This document shows, piece by piece, positions 24,062-32,129 of a stretch of DNA of 40,241 bases. The translations under genes and the position numbers were made by a program. Within the stretch, counting starts at the first letter, position 1, and each line of letters starts with the position of its first letter. The notes beneath the pieces were generated by a model, which saw only the letters and a list, made by a program, of their open reading frames with translations, had not been told where the DNA came from and made no database searches. The DNA comes from an uncultured Alistipes sp. (lineage in GTDB: Bacteria > Bacteroidota > Bacteroidia > Bacteroidales > Rikenellaceae), in NCBI RefSeq assembly GCF_949296715.1, contig NZ_CASFQD010000024.1, positions 1 through 40,241 of the forward strand, given 5' to 3'.

Positions 24062-25321
24062 TCAGAGGTCGCCCGCCACGACCGTGACGAGCTCCTCGCG
24101 TGCGAGGTATTTGTGAGCGAGACGCTGCACGTCGGCGGGCGTCATCGCGCGGATGCGGCGCAGGTTTTCGTCGATGATGCCGTTGTCGGTGCCGCAGAGG
24201 ATGTTCTCAATCGTCACGTCGGCGATGCCGAACGGCCCGTCGAGGATGCGCATCATCTCGCCGACCATCATGTTCTTGACCAGTGCCAGCTCCTCGTCGG
24301 GCATGGGCTCCGTGCGCAGCCGCTCGATCTCGGCGTAGCAGGCCTCGAGCGCCGGTTGCGTGACGTCGGTGCCGACCTGCGTGGCAAGGGCGAAGTAACC
24401 CTCGCGCTCGAGGTTGACCATCGCCGCGACGACGCCGTAGGTGTAGCCGTGCTCCTCGCGCAGGTTCTGCATCAGGCGAGAACCGAAGTAGCCGCCCAGC
24501 GCCGTTGCCACGACCTGCATGCCCACGAAGTCGGGGTGCTGGCGCGGGAAGAGCAGGCGGCCGATGCGCAGCGACGACTGCACGGCCCCGGGGTGGGGGA
24601 CCCGCATGTCGTGCGTGGTTGCGACCGGCGGAAAGGCTGCGGGGGCACTCTCCGTGCCGTGGGGCAGGTCTCCGGCAAGGGCTTCGACGGCAGCCCGCTC
24701 CGCCGCACCGATGCGGCCGCTGCATACGACGAAGCAGCGTTCGGCCGTGTAGAAGCGGCGGTAGAAATCCTCGACCTCGCTGCGCGTGAGGCGGTCGTAG
24801 GCCTCGGTCGGCGAGGAGGTGCCGTAGGGGTGGCGGGCGCCGAACAGCGCCGCGGCGAAGGCTTCGCGGGCCTCGACGTCGACCTTCGTGCGGTCGATCT
24901 CAAGCCGCTGCCGCCGCTTGGCGCAGTAGGTGCGCAGCTCCTCCTCGGGGAAGGTCGGGTGCAGCAGAATCTCCGCGGCGATGCGGAGCGTCTCGGCCGC
25001 GAACTTCGAGAGCATGGCGAAGTTGATGTAGGCGTAGTCGCGGTCGAGGTTGACGTCGTACCACGAGCCGTAGAAGTCGAGCTGTTCGGCGATTTCGCGT
25101 GCCGTCATCGAGCGGGTCCCCTCCGAGAGGAGGTTTGCCGCGGTCGAGGCGGAGAAGGGCGCCTGCTGCACGGCCGAGCCGGCACGGAAGACGAACGAGA
25201 CGCGCAGCACCTCGAACTCGTCGGCGGGGAGCAGGTAGAGCGCCACGCCGTTCGGCAGCTGGTGGCGTTCGGCGCGGGCGACATCGACCGACGCCGGGGT
25301 CACGGGTTGCGGATGTATCAT
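24062..25321 (-). CDS. M16 family protease-like protein lacking the zinc motif
   Basis: 419 residues. The fold is that of an M16 (pitrilysin/processing peptidase) half: LPNGVALYLLPADEFEVLRVSFVFRAGSA at the start, a central RSEVEDFYRRFYTAERCFVVCSG, and ALGGYFGSRLMQNLREEHGYTYGVVAAM in the C-terminal half. At the position of the HxxEH zinc motif the sequence reads STAANLLSEGT, so all metal ligands are missing. In two-gene M16 systems such a partner supplies the substrate-binding half. Its ATG overlaps the stop of the catalytic partner by four bases (ATGA), so the two are probably translated together and form a heterodimer, possibly periplasmic or cytosolic; I see no signal peptide. Confidence 0.9.
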   Translation of the reverse strand: MIHPQPVTPASVDVARAERHQLPNGVALYLLPADEFEVLRVSFVFRAGSAVQQAPFSASTAANLLSEGTRSMTAREIAEQLDFYGSWYDVNLDRDYAYINFAMLSKFAAETLRIAAEILLHPTFPEEELRTYCAKRRQRLEIDRTKVDVEAREAFAAALFGARHPYGTSSPTEAYDRLTRSEVEDFYRRFYTAERCFVVCSGRIGAAERAAVEALAGDLPHGTESAPAAFPPVATTHDMRVPHPGAVQSSLRIGRLLFPRQHPDFVGMQVVATALGGYFGSRLMQNLREEHGYTYGVVAAMVNLEREGYFALATQVGTDVTQPALEACYAEIERLRTEPMPDEELALVKNMMVGEMMRILDGPFGIADVTIENILCGTDNGIIDENLRRIRAMTPADVQRLAHKYLAREELVTVVAGDL

Positions 25322-26556
25322 TTCGTTGCCTTGTAAATCAATGTATTGCTGTTTTCGGGGCGGAGCACCGTGCGGCAGAAGCTGCGGATCGCGTCGTTCG
25401 TCACGGCGCGGTAGCGGGCCACCTCGCCGTTGATGAGCGGCAGGTCGCCGAGCATCTCGTAGAAGCCGAGGTTCATCGCCTTGTTCATGACGTTCAGCTC
25501 GCCGAAGAGCGTGTTGGCCTCGAACTTGTTGCGCACCTTCTCGAGTTCGTACTCCGTCGCGGCGTCGCGTGCGAGCGCCCCGATCTCCTCGCGGAAGGCC
25601 TCCTCGACCTGTTCGGGCGTCGTGTCGGACAGCAGCTGCCCGGTGAAGACGAAGAGCCCCGGGTCGACGTCGCCCGTGACGTAGGCGTTCACCGACGAGA
25701 GCAGGCGCCGCCCCTTGACGAGCCGCTGGTAGAGGCGCGCCGAGTCGCCGCCCGAGAGCAGGTCCGAAACGAGGTCGCCGACGAAGAACTCCTCCGAGGT
25801 GCGCCCGCCCATGTGGTAGGCGACCGAGACTGTCGTGGCCGGGACATCGCGTTCGACCTCCTCGCGGCGCGGGGTCTCCTGCGGCGGCTCCTGCGGAATC
25901 GGTGCGGCGGCGTGCGGCCGGTCGGCAAGAGGTGCGAACCACCGCTCGGCAAGGTCGAGCATGCGCTCCTCGTCCAGATCGGCCGAGATCGAGAGGATGG
26001 CGTTCGAGGGGTGGTAGTGGGCGCGGTAGAAGGCCTGCACCTCCTCCATCGTCGCGTCGGCGATGTGGTCGGGCGAGAGCCCGATCGTCGCCCAGCGGTA
26101 GGGGTGCACGCGGTAGCTGAGGGCCCGGAGCAGCATCATCTGGTCGCCGTAGGGCTGGTTGAGGTAGCGCTGGCGGTACTCCTCGATCACCACGCGCTTC
26201 TCCGTTGCGAGCTTCTCGGGCGTGAGCTCCAGCCCCTGCATGCGGTCGCTCTCGAGCCACAGCGCCGTCTCGATGTTGTCCTTGGGCAGCGTGATGTAGA
26301 AGTCCGTGTAGTCGTTGTTCGTGAAGGCGTTGTTGTCGCCCGAGGCCATCTGCACGGGCAGGTCGAACGACGGCACCTCGCGCGTGCCGCGGAACATGAG
26401 GTGTTCGAACAGGTGGGCGAAACCCGTGCGGGCGGGGTTCTCGTTGCGTGCCCCGACCCGGTAGAGCAGGTTCACCGCGGCGAGTTTCGAGGCCCGGTCG
26501 CGGTTGACGACGACGGTCAGTCCGTTGTCGAGCGTTTTTCGTCTGTAGGGAATCAT
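25318..26556 (-). CDS. M16 family zinc metallopeptidase, catalytic subunit
   Basis: 412 residues from MIPYRRKTLDNGLTVVVNRDRASKLA. The inverse zinc motif HLFEH occupies residues 48-52 (GFAHLFEHLMFRGT) with catalytic Glu51, and the third metal ligand Glu is in VVIEEYRQRYLNQPYG (125-126). The R/Y pair and C-terminal M16_C domain follow (SVAYHMGGRTSEEFF..., GDSARLYQRLVKGRRLLSSVNAYV). The start at 26556 is fixed by the -7 element that ends five bases upstream; a longer open frame reaches into the promoter. The protein resembles bacterial M16B proteins that act on unfolded or secreted peptides. First gene of a two-gene unit with the inactive partner. Confidence 0.93.
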   Translation of the reverse strand: MIPYRRKTLDNGLTVVVNRDRASKLAAVNLLYRVGARNENPARTGFAHLFEHLMFRGTREVPSFDLPVQMASGDNNAFTNNDYTDFYITLPKDNIETALWLESDRMQGLELTPEKLATEKRVVIEEYRQRYLNQPYGDQMMLLRALSYRVHPYRWATIGLSPDHIADATMEEVQAFYRAHYHPSNAILSISADLDEERMLDLAERWFAPLADRPHAAAPIPQEPPQETPRREEVERDVPATTVSVAYHMGGRTSEEFFVGDLVSDLLSGGDSARLYQRLVKGRRLLSSVNAYVTGDVDPGLFVFTGQLLSDTTPEQVEEAFREEIGALARDAATEYELEKVRNKFEANTLFGELNVMNKAMNLGFYEMLGDLPLINGEVARYRAVTNDAIRSFCRTVLRPENSNTLIYKATK

Positions 26557-26561
26557 GCTCG

Positions 26562-26569
26562 CAAAGATA
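26562..26569 (-). promoter_or_regulatory. -7 element adjoining the M16 start codon
   Basis: On the minus strand TATCTTTG, then five bases, then ATG at 26556. Transcription would start at or within a few bases of the start codon. No TTTG at the expected -33 position. Confidence 0.6.
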
Positions 26570-26873
26570 ATGCAAAGCACGGGCAGAACCTGCATGCGCG
26601 CGCCGTTTTTTCTCTTCGCGGCGGGGTGTTTTCCCGCCGGCCGCCGTTCGGTGCAGTGCACCGGCGCAGTGCGGTCCGACGCGCCCCTTTTTCGGTGCGG
26701 TCCGTGTGCCGCGCGGTAACACGCTATTGGTTAACCACTTTGCAACTCGGTGATTCTGCGTTTGTTTGCTGTTATCCGGCTAACACTGCCGCTGATCTCC
26801 CTTTCCCACCCGAAATGTCAAAAAATTACAGTTATTTGAACAAAAATAGGGGTGTTTTTTGCGCCGAATTTCC

Positions 26874-26881
26874 TATCTTTG
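26874..26881 (+). promoter_or_regulatory. -7 element of nifJ
   Basis: TATCTTTG ends 83 bases before the nifJ ATG, so the leader is about 75 bases. No good -33 match; a TTTTTTG run lies only 12 bases upstream (26855-26861). Confidence 0.6.
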
Positions 26882-26964
26882 CATCGCACATGCTCCGATC
26901 GGCACGGATCGGCACGATGACGGAAACTGAAATACACACAAATATCCCTAAAATTTCAACTACA

Positions 26965-29900
26965 ATGGCAGAAAAGAAATTTATCACCTGTGATGGTAAC
27001 TACGCTGCGGCCCATGTGGCTTACATGTTCTCGGAGGTTGCAGCCATCTATCCCATCACGCCTTCCTCGACGATGGCCGAACTCGTGGACGAGTGGGCCG
27101 CCCAGGGCCGCAAAAACATCTTCGGCGAGACGGTGAAGGTCGTCGAAATGCAGTCGGAGGCCGGTGCCGCAGGCGCCGTGCACGGCTCGCTGCAGAGCGG
27201 TGCCCTCACCTCGACGTTCACCGCGTCGCAGGGTCTGCTGCTGATGATCCCCAACATGTACACGATCGCCGGCGAGCTGCTCCCGGGCGTCTTCCATGTT
27301 TCGGCGCGTGCGCTGGCCGCACAGTCGCTGTCGATCTTCGGCGACCATCAGGACGTCATGGCCACCCGTCAGACGGGCTTCGCCATGCTCGCCACCTCGT
27401 CCGTACAGGAGGTCATGGACCTCGCAGGCGTCGCACACCTCGTGGCGCTGAAGGCCCGCGTGCCGTTCCTGCACTTCTTCGACGGTTTCCGCACGTCGCA
27501 CGAGATTCAGAAGATCGAGCTCATCGACGAGGCTGCCCTCACGGCGATGCTCGACCGCGACGCCCTCAAGGAGTTCCGCGCCCGCGCCCTCAATCCCGAA
27601 CACCCCGTGACGCGCGGTACGGCCCAGAACCCCGACATCTACTTCCAGACGCGTGAGGCCGCCAACAAGTTCTACGATGCGATTCCCGACATGGTGGCCG
27701 ACACGATGGCCCGGATTTCGGAGATCACCGGCCGCGACTACAAGCCGTTCGTCTACTACGGCGATCCCGAGGCCGAGCACATCCTCGTGGCCATGGGTTC
27801 CGTGACGGAGACCATCAAGGAGACGGTCGACTACCTGCGCGCCAAGGGCGAGAAGGTCGGCGTCATCACCGTACACCTCTACCGTCCCTTCTCGGTCAAG
27901 TACCTCCTGGCCGTGCTGCCCGCCAGCGTGAAGCGCATCTGCGTGCTCGACCGCACGAAGGAGCCCGGAGCCAACGGCGACCCGCTCTATCTCGACGTCG
28001 TGGAGGCCTTCGCTACGGCCAAGACGCTGCCCTGCGGCCAGATGCCGCTCATAATCGGCGGCCGCTACGGTCTCTCGTCGAAGGATACGACGCCCGCACA
28101 GATGCTGGCCGTCTTCGAGAACCTCAAGCTCGCCGAGCCCAGGAACCAGTTTACCGTGGGTATCAACGACGACGTGACGTTCCGTTCGCTGCCCGTCGGC
28201 GAGGAGATCTCGCTGGCCAAGCCCGGCACGTTCGAGGCCCTCTTCTTCGGTCTGGGCGCCGACGGTACGGTGGGTGCCAACAAGAACTCGATCAAGATCA
28301 TCGGCGGTTCGACGAACAAGTACTGCCAGGCCTACTTCTCCTACGACTCGAAGAAGTCGGGCGGCTACACCTCGTCGCACCTGCGCTTCGGCGACCTGCC
28401 CATCACCTCGCCCTACCTGGTGACCACGCCCGACTTCGTGGCCTGCCACGTACCTTCGTATGTCGACAAGTACGACGTGCTGAAGGGTCTGAAGGCCGGC
28501 GGTTCGTTCCTGCTGAACTCGGTACACGACGCCGAGACGACCTGCGCGACGCTGCCCGACCACATGAAGGCCTACATCGCCAAGAACAAGATCAACTTCT
28601 ATATCATCAACGCCACGAAGATCGCCGCCGAGCTGGGTCTGGGTTCGCGCACGAACACCATCATGCAGTCGGCCTTCTTCAAGATCGCCAACGTCATTCC
28701 GTTCGAGAAGGCCGTCGAGGAGATGAAGCACGCCATCCTGAAGTCCTACGGAAAGAAGGGCGAGGATATCGTCAACATGAACTATGCGGCCGTGGATGCC
28801 GGCGGCAGCGCCGTCGTGAAGATCGACGTGCCGGCCGAGTGGGCTTCGATCGAGGACAAGGGCTTCGAGCACGTCTCGAACGCCGCCGCTCCGGAGTTCG
28901 TCCGCAAGATCGTCGAGCCGATCAACGGCCTGAAGGGCGATGACCTGCCCGTTTCGGCCTTCAACGGCCGCGAGGACGGCACGTGGGAGAACGGCACGGC
29001 AGCCTACGAGAAGCGCGGCATCGCCGTGAAGGTTCCCGTCTGGAAGATTGAGAACTGTATCCAGTGCAACCAGTGCGCCTATGTCTGCCCGCACGCCGTG
29101 ATTCGTCCGTTCCTCGCTACGGAGGCCGAGGCCGCCGCATCGGGTGTCGAATGGAAGCAGGGCCTGGGCGAGACGAAGGAGTACAAGTTCCGCATCCAGG
29201 TTTCGCCGCTCGACTGTACGGGCTGCAACAACTGCGTCGATGTCTGCCCCGCCAAGGAGAAGGCGCTCGAGATGCGTCCGCTCGAGGAGCAGCTCCCGCA
29301 GCAGAAGAACTGGGACTACATCACGAAGAACATCGGTTACAAGCAGGTGGTCGACAAGACCAAGACGGTCAAGAACCTCCAGTTCGCACAGCCGCTCTTC
29401 GAGTTCTCGGGTGCCTGCGCCGGCTGCGGCGAGACGCCCTACATCAAGGCCATTTCGCAGCTCTTCGGCGACAAGATGATGGTTGCCAATGCAACGGGCT
29501 GTACGTCGATCTACTCGGGTTCGGCCCCCTCGACGCCCTACTGCACCAACGAGAAGGGTCAGGGTCCCGCATGGGCCAACTCGCTCTTCGAGGACAATGC
29601 CGAGTTCGGTCTGGGTATGCACATCGGCGTGGAGAAGCTCCGCGACCGCATCCAGGCTACGATGGAGGAGGCCATTGCCAACTGCACCAAGTGCTCCGAG
29701 GATCTCAAGGGCGTGATGAAGGAGTGGATCGCCAACCGCGGCTCGTCGTCGAAATCGGCCGAGGTGACCGAGCGTCTCGTCCCGATGATGGAGGCCTGCG
29801 GCTGTGACTACTGCAAGAAGATTCTCGAGCACAAGGACTGGCTCGTCAAGAAGTCGCAGTGGATCATCGGCGGCGACGGCTGGGGCTACGACATCGGCTA

Positions 29901-30507
29901 CGGCGGTGTGGACCACGTGCTGGCTTCGGGTCAGGATGTCAACATCCTCGTCGTTGATACCGAGGTATACTCCAACACCGGCGGCCAGTCGTCGAAGTCG
30001 ACGCCCGTGGGTGCCGTTGCGAAGTTCGCGTCGAGCGGCAAGCGCATCCGCAAGAAGGACCTCGGCGCCATGGCCATGACCTACGGCTATGTCTACGTGG
30101 CCCAGGTTTCGATCGGCGCTTCGCAGCAGCAGCTCTTCAACGTGCTGAAGGAGGCCGAGGCCTATCCCGGACCGTCGCTCGTGATCGCCTACGCTCCGTG
30201 TATCAACCACGGCATCAAGGGCGGCATGACCCGCACGCAGACCGTGGGCAAGGAGGCCGTGGCTTGCGGCTACTGGCACCTGTGGCACTACAACCCGCAG
30301 CTCGAGCAGCAGGGCAAGAATCCCTTTGTCCTCGACTCGAAGGAGCCCGACTGGTCGAAGTTCCGCGACTTCCTGATGAAGGAGGTGCGTTACACCTCGC
30401 TCCAAAAGGCATTCCCGGCCGAGGCCGAGGAGCTCTTCGTGGCAGCCGAGGAGAACGCCAAGTGGCGCTACAACGGCTATGTCCGCCTCTCGAAGATGGA
30501 GTATTGA
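26965..30507 (+). CDS. nifJ: Pyruvate:ferredoxin (flavodoxin) oxidoreductase, single-chain
   Basis: 1180 residues, the full length of the homodimeric enzyme. It decarboxylates pyruvate to acetyl-CoA and CO2 and reduces ferredoxin or flavodoxin in anaerobes. Domains in order: pyrimidine-binding domain (YPITPSSTMAELVDEWA, about 30-46); domain II-III (FHVSARALAAQSLSIFGDHQDVM); a ferredoxin domain with two 4Fe-4S motifs, CIQCNQCAYVCPHA (about 698-711) and CTGCNNCVDVCPAK (about 752-765); a proximal Cys pair (CAGCGETPY) and the TPP/Mg segment GGDGWGYDIGYGGVDHVLASGQDVNILVVD followed by EVYSNTGGQSSKSTP. The ATG at 26965 (MAEKKFITCDGNYAAAHVAYMFSE) is the conserved start; an in-frame ATG at 26917 would add 16 residues. 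Terminator follows. Confidence 0.97.
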   Translation: MAEKKFITCDGNYAAAHVAYMFSEVAAIYPITPSSTMAELVDEWAAQGRKNIFGETVKVVEMQSEAGAAGAVHGSLQSGALTSTFTASQGLLLMIPNMYTIAGELLPGVFHVSARALAAQSLSIFGDHQDVMATRQTGFAMLATSSVQEVMDLAGVAHLVALKARVPFLHFFDGFRTSHEIQKIELIDEAALTAMLDRDALKEFRARALNPEHPVTRGTAQNPDIYFQTREAANKFYDAIPDMVADTMARISEITGRDYKPFVYYGDPEAEHILVAMGSVTETIKETVDYLRAKGEKVGVITVHLYRPFSVKYLLAVLPASVKRICVLDRTKEPGANGDPLYLDVVEAFATAKTLPCGQMPLIIGGRYGLSSKDTTPAQMLAVFENLKLAEPRNQFTVGINDDVTFRSLPVGEEISLAKPGTFEALFFGLGADGTVGANKNSIKIIGGSTNKYCQAYFSYDSKKSGGYTSSHLRFGDLPITSPYLVTTPDFVACHVPSYVDKYDVLKGLKAGGSFLLNSVHDAETTCATLPDHMKAYIAKNKINFYIINATKIAAELGLGSRTNTIMQSAFFKIANVIPFEKAVEEMKHAILKSYGKKGEDIVNMNYAAVDAGGSAVVKIDVPAEWASIEDKGFEHVSNAAAPEFVRKIVEPINGLKGDDLPVSAFNGREDGTWENGTAAYEKRGIAVKVPVWKIENCIQCNQCAYVCPHAVIRPFLATEAEAAASGVEWKQGLGETKEYKFRIQVSPLDCTGCNNCVDVCPAKEKALEMRPLEEQLPQQKNWDYITKNIGYKQVVDKTKTVKNLQFAQPLFEFSGACAGCGETPYIKAISQLFGDKMMVANATGCTSIYSGSAPSTPYCTNEKGQGPAWANSLFEDNAEFGLGMHIGVEKLRDRIQATMEEAIANCTKCSEDLKGVMKEWIANRGSSSKSAEVTERLVPMMEACGCDYCKKILEHKDWLVKKSQWIIGGDGWGYDIGYGGVDHVLASGQDVNILVVDTEVYSNTGGQSSKSTPVGAVAKFASSGKRIRKKDLGAMAMTYGYVYVAQVSIGASQQQLFNVLKEAEAYPGPSLVIAYAPCINHGIKGGMTRTQTVGKEAVACGYWHLWHYNPQLEQQGKNPFVLDSKEPDWSKFRDFLMKEVRYTSLQKAFPAEAEELFVAAEENAKWRYNGYVRLSKMEY

Positions 30508-30527
30508 TCCCTTTGAGATACGATTGT

Positions 30528-30568
30528 GAGAAGCCGTGGCTCCGGAAAGGGACCGCGGCTTCTCTTTT
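30528..30568 (+). terminator. Intrinsic terminator after nifJ
   Basis: GAGAAGCCGTGG (30528-30539) pairs with CCGCGGCTTCTC (30553-30564), with one G-U pair, and is followed by four Ts. Confidence 0.82.
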
Positions 30569-30596
30569 CGGCAGGCAATGGGAGAGGGGGAGGAGA

Positions 30597-30645
30597 GTGA
30601 AAGGTGAAAGGTGAAAAGTAAAAGGTGAAAGGTGAAAGGTGAAAT
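30597..30645 (+). repeat. Heptamer tandem repeat (GTGAAAG), seven units
   Basis: Seven consecutive 7-base units; units 1, 2, 5 and 6 are exact GTGAAAG, the others carry single changes. It is in the gap between nifJ and the META lipoprotein gene, with no coding function seen. Confidence 0.9.
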
Positions 30646-30750
30646 GATGATTGGCGGAGGAAGGGTGTATCAGTCGGAGATAAGCAGAGCCGCGGTACGA
30701 ATCGGGCATGGACGGTCTGATGACCGGTGGAAAGAAATTCCCGGATGAAA

Positions 30751-30781
30751 TTGGCGGATCGGGGCGGAATGCGTAACTTTG
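30751..30781 (+). promoter_or_regulatory. Promoter of the META lipoprotein gene
   Basis: TTG (30751-30753), a 20-base spacer and TAACTTTG (30774-30781); the leader is about 55-60 bases. Confidence 0.65.
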
Positions 30782-30845
30782 GTGCGCGTTTTGTTCGGAT
30801 GCCGGATGGAATGCGTTTATAAATCCGTTAACCTTATTTTACCGT

Positions 30846-31265
30846 ATGAAAAAGTTTTTTGCAGCCGCCGCGCTGCTCCTTGCGATGACCGCCTGCGGCG
30901 GGTCGCACGACCTCACGCTGGAGGACACGACCTGGAAACTGACCTCGATGGAGTTGGTTCCGGCCTCCGTGATCGAGGCGGAGCCCGATTCGTTCACCCT
31001 GCTCTTCGATGCCGCCGACACGCTGGTCGCCGGCCGCACCAATTGCAACCGTTTCTTCGGCAAGTACACGCTCGACGGGCGGACGCTGACCATGAGGAAT
31101 CTCGGCATGACCCGTATGGCCTGTCCCGACATGCAGTACGAGGATGCCTTCGTGCGGATGCTCGATCTGGTAACCTGTTACGGAATCAAGGACGGCGAAC
31201 TGACGCTCTACGACGGCGACCGTGCGCTGGCGTCTTTCCGCGCCGTGGAGCCTGCGGCGAAGTGA
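30846..31265 (+). CDS. META domain lipoprotein (HslJ-like)
   Basis: 139 residues. The signal peptide MKKFFAAAALLLAMTACGG has lipobox MTAC with the lipidated Cys at 17. The mature part is one META domain: LEDTTWKLTSMELVPASVIEAEPDSFTLLFDAADTLVAGRTNCNRFFGKYTLDGRTLTMRNLGMTRMACPDMQYEDAFVRML. The NCNRFFG-like and MTRMACPD strings are typical for HslJ and related heat-inducible lipoproteins. Likely in the outer or inner membrane facing the periplasm; HslJ-like proteins have been linked to stress and antibiotic tolerance, but the role here is unknown. Single-gene unit with its own promoter. Confidence 0.88.
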   Translation: MKKFFAAAALLLAMTACGGSHDLTLEDTTWKLTSMELVPASVIEAEPDSFTLLFDAADTLVAGRTNCNRFFGKYTLDGRTLTMRNLGMTRMACPDMQYEDAFVRMLDLVTCYGIKDGELTLYDGDRALASFRAVEPAAK

Positions 31266-31395
31266 CGTTCCGCAGCGGCGGCGCGCGTTCCGGCATGATG
31301 GACGTTCCGGCTGGCTCCGGCCGCTCCGCGGGGGCGGAGGTTCTCTGCCGCCCGGATATCGGCCGGTGAGGCGGCCGTCCGCATGGTGCGGTCCG

Positions 31396-31439
31396 AAAAG
31401 AGCGAACTCCCTGCCATGCGGCGGGGAGTTCGCTCTTTT
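31396..31439. terminator. Bidirectional terminator between the META gene and the XRE gene
   Basis: The 15-bp inverted repeat AAAAGAGCGAACTCC (31396-31410) with GGAGTTCGCTCTTTT (31425-31439) has A and T runs on both flanks; the loop is 14 bases. Confidence 0.88.
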
Positions 31440-31452
31440 GTCCGGACCCGGG

Positions 31453-31701
31453 TCAGGATACCTCCTGCGGGTCATGCATGATCTCCATGCGGAAGAACTC
31501 TTCCAATGTGATCTGGTAGTAGTCGCACAGGTCGGCCAGTGTGGAGATCGACATGTTGCCTCGCCCCGATTCGATGCGGGCGATGTTGATGTCCGTGTCG
31601 ATGTAGACGTCCATTTGGGAAAGTCCGTGATCCCGACGCAACTGCTTGAGTCGTGCGATTACCTCGCCAACAACCTTGTCATTGTGTCTTTCCCGTTTCA
31701 T
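31453..31701 (-). CDS. XRE-family helix-turn-helix regulator
   Basis: 82 residues. The HTH_3 domain is clear: IARLKQLRRDHGLSQMDVYIDTDINIARIESGRGNMSISTLADLCDYYQITLEEFF (about 15-70), with the recognition helix around DTDINIARIESG. No other domain, so it is a DNA-binding protein of the stand-alone type, with the target unknown. The start MKRERHNDKVVGEV at 31701 is preferred because longer forms would read into the promoter of the neighbouring RNA. The target might be its own region; the divergent structured RNA begins about 80 bases upstream. Confidence 0.88.
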   Translation of the reverse strand: MKRERHNDKVVGEVIARLKQLRRDHGLSQMDVYIDTDINIARIESGRGNMSISTLADLCDYYQITLEEFFRMEIMHDPQEVS

Positions 31702-31766
31702 ATAACAAAGTACAGCAATATTGGGGTATTTTTCGCCGACGGTCGTGTCAGTGACGAAAAAATGCG

Positions 31767-31774
31767 TATATTTG
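31767..31774 (+). promoter_or_regulatory. -7 element of the structured RNA at 31780
   Basis: TATATTTG matches TAnnTTTG and ends six bases before the first base of the folded region. No TTTG at the expected -33 distance. Confidence 0.5.
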
Positions 31775-31779
31775 TACAA

Positions 31780-31926
31780 TGGGTATGACCGGAATGCAAA
31801 TCCCGGTCGTGTGGGTGATACCTGCGGGTGAGAGTCCCGCATATCGTTCGGGACGGCGGCAGAAAGAGGCGTCACGGTTAACGGACCTCTTCGGAAGTCC
31901 GCGTGTGGCCGCCGTCCCGTTTTTTT
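31780..31926 (+). ncRNA. Candidate structured RNA of unknown class
   Basis: About 147 bases between a -7 element and a 12-bp terminator-like stem with seven Ts. Stems seen: GGTAT (31782-31786) with ATACC (31818-31822), enclosing ACCGG (31788-31792) with CCGGT (31803-31807); TGCGGG (31823-31828) with CCCGCA (31836-31841); and CGGGACGGCGGC (31849-31860) with GCCGCCGTCCCG (31908-31919), whose loop holds a CGGAC/GTCCG hairpin capped by TTCG. No downstream plus-strand gene within about 1.2 kb, so a trans-acting RNA is more likely than a riboswitch. I compared by eye with SRP RNA, TPP, glycine, fluoride and glutamine riboswitch motifs and found no good match. Confidence 0.5.
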
Positions 31927-32079
31927 ATGCCCTGTGTCGGGCAGAGCTCCCTTGCCGCAGAGGTGCCGCCGATTGGAGATATCGGTGCGGCGCCGGCGGG
32001 GCGGGATGCCGGGGAGTTCAAAGGTTCAGAAGGCGGTGCCGTTCCGGCGGCGTTCTTCGCCGGTGCGGCGGATCGAAAC

Positions 32080-32112
32080 AAAAAGCGGTTTTCCATTGGA
32101 AAACCGCTTTTA
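32080..32112. terminator. Terminator of rplU-rpmA (works in both directions)
   Basis: AAAAGCGGTTTTCC (32081-32094) pairs with GGAAAACCGCTTTT (32098-32111) around a three-base loop. On the minus strand it lies about 20 bases after rpmA. Confidence 0.85.
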
Positions 32113-32129
32113 TCGTTTGTCGGAGTCGT

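Larger units (their letters stand above)
26557..26964. other. Divergent intergenic region between M16 operon and nifJ
   Basis: About 408 bases with two -7 elements facing away from each other (26562-26569 minus, 26874-26881 plus). The part near 26585-26720 is GC-rich with no gene I can support. A perfect 10-bp palindrome TGGTTAACCA lies at 26728-26737, and the 26740-26870 part is A/T-richer, a sign of regulatory sequence for nifJ. No convincing small ORF. Confidence 0.55.

Noticed and set aside
25099..26964. Upstream extension of the nifJ frame by over 600 codons
   Set aside because: It lies on the strand opposite the M16 genes and crosses the nifJ -7 element; the family starts at MAEKKF.
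26956..30405. 1149-codon open frame antisense to nifJ
   Set aside because: It is the opposite strand of a highly GC-biased coding sequence; the nifJ product matches its family over the full length, while the antisense product resembles nothing.
31780..31926. Known riboswitch (TPP, glycine, fluoride, glutamine) or SRP RNA
   Set aside because: Short strings such as ATCGTTC and GGTGA resemble parts of known motifs, but the conserved cores and their order are missing, and no gene follows on the strand.
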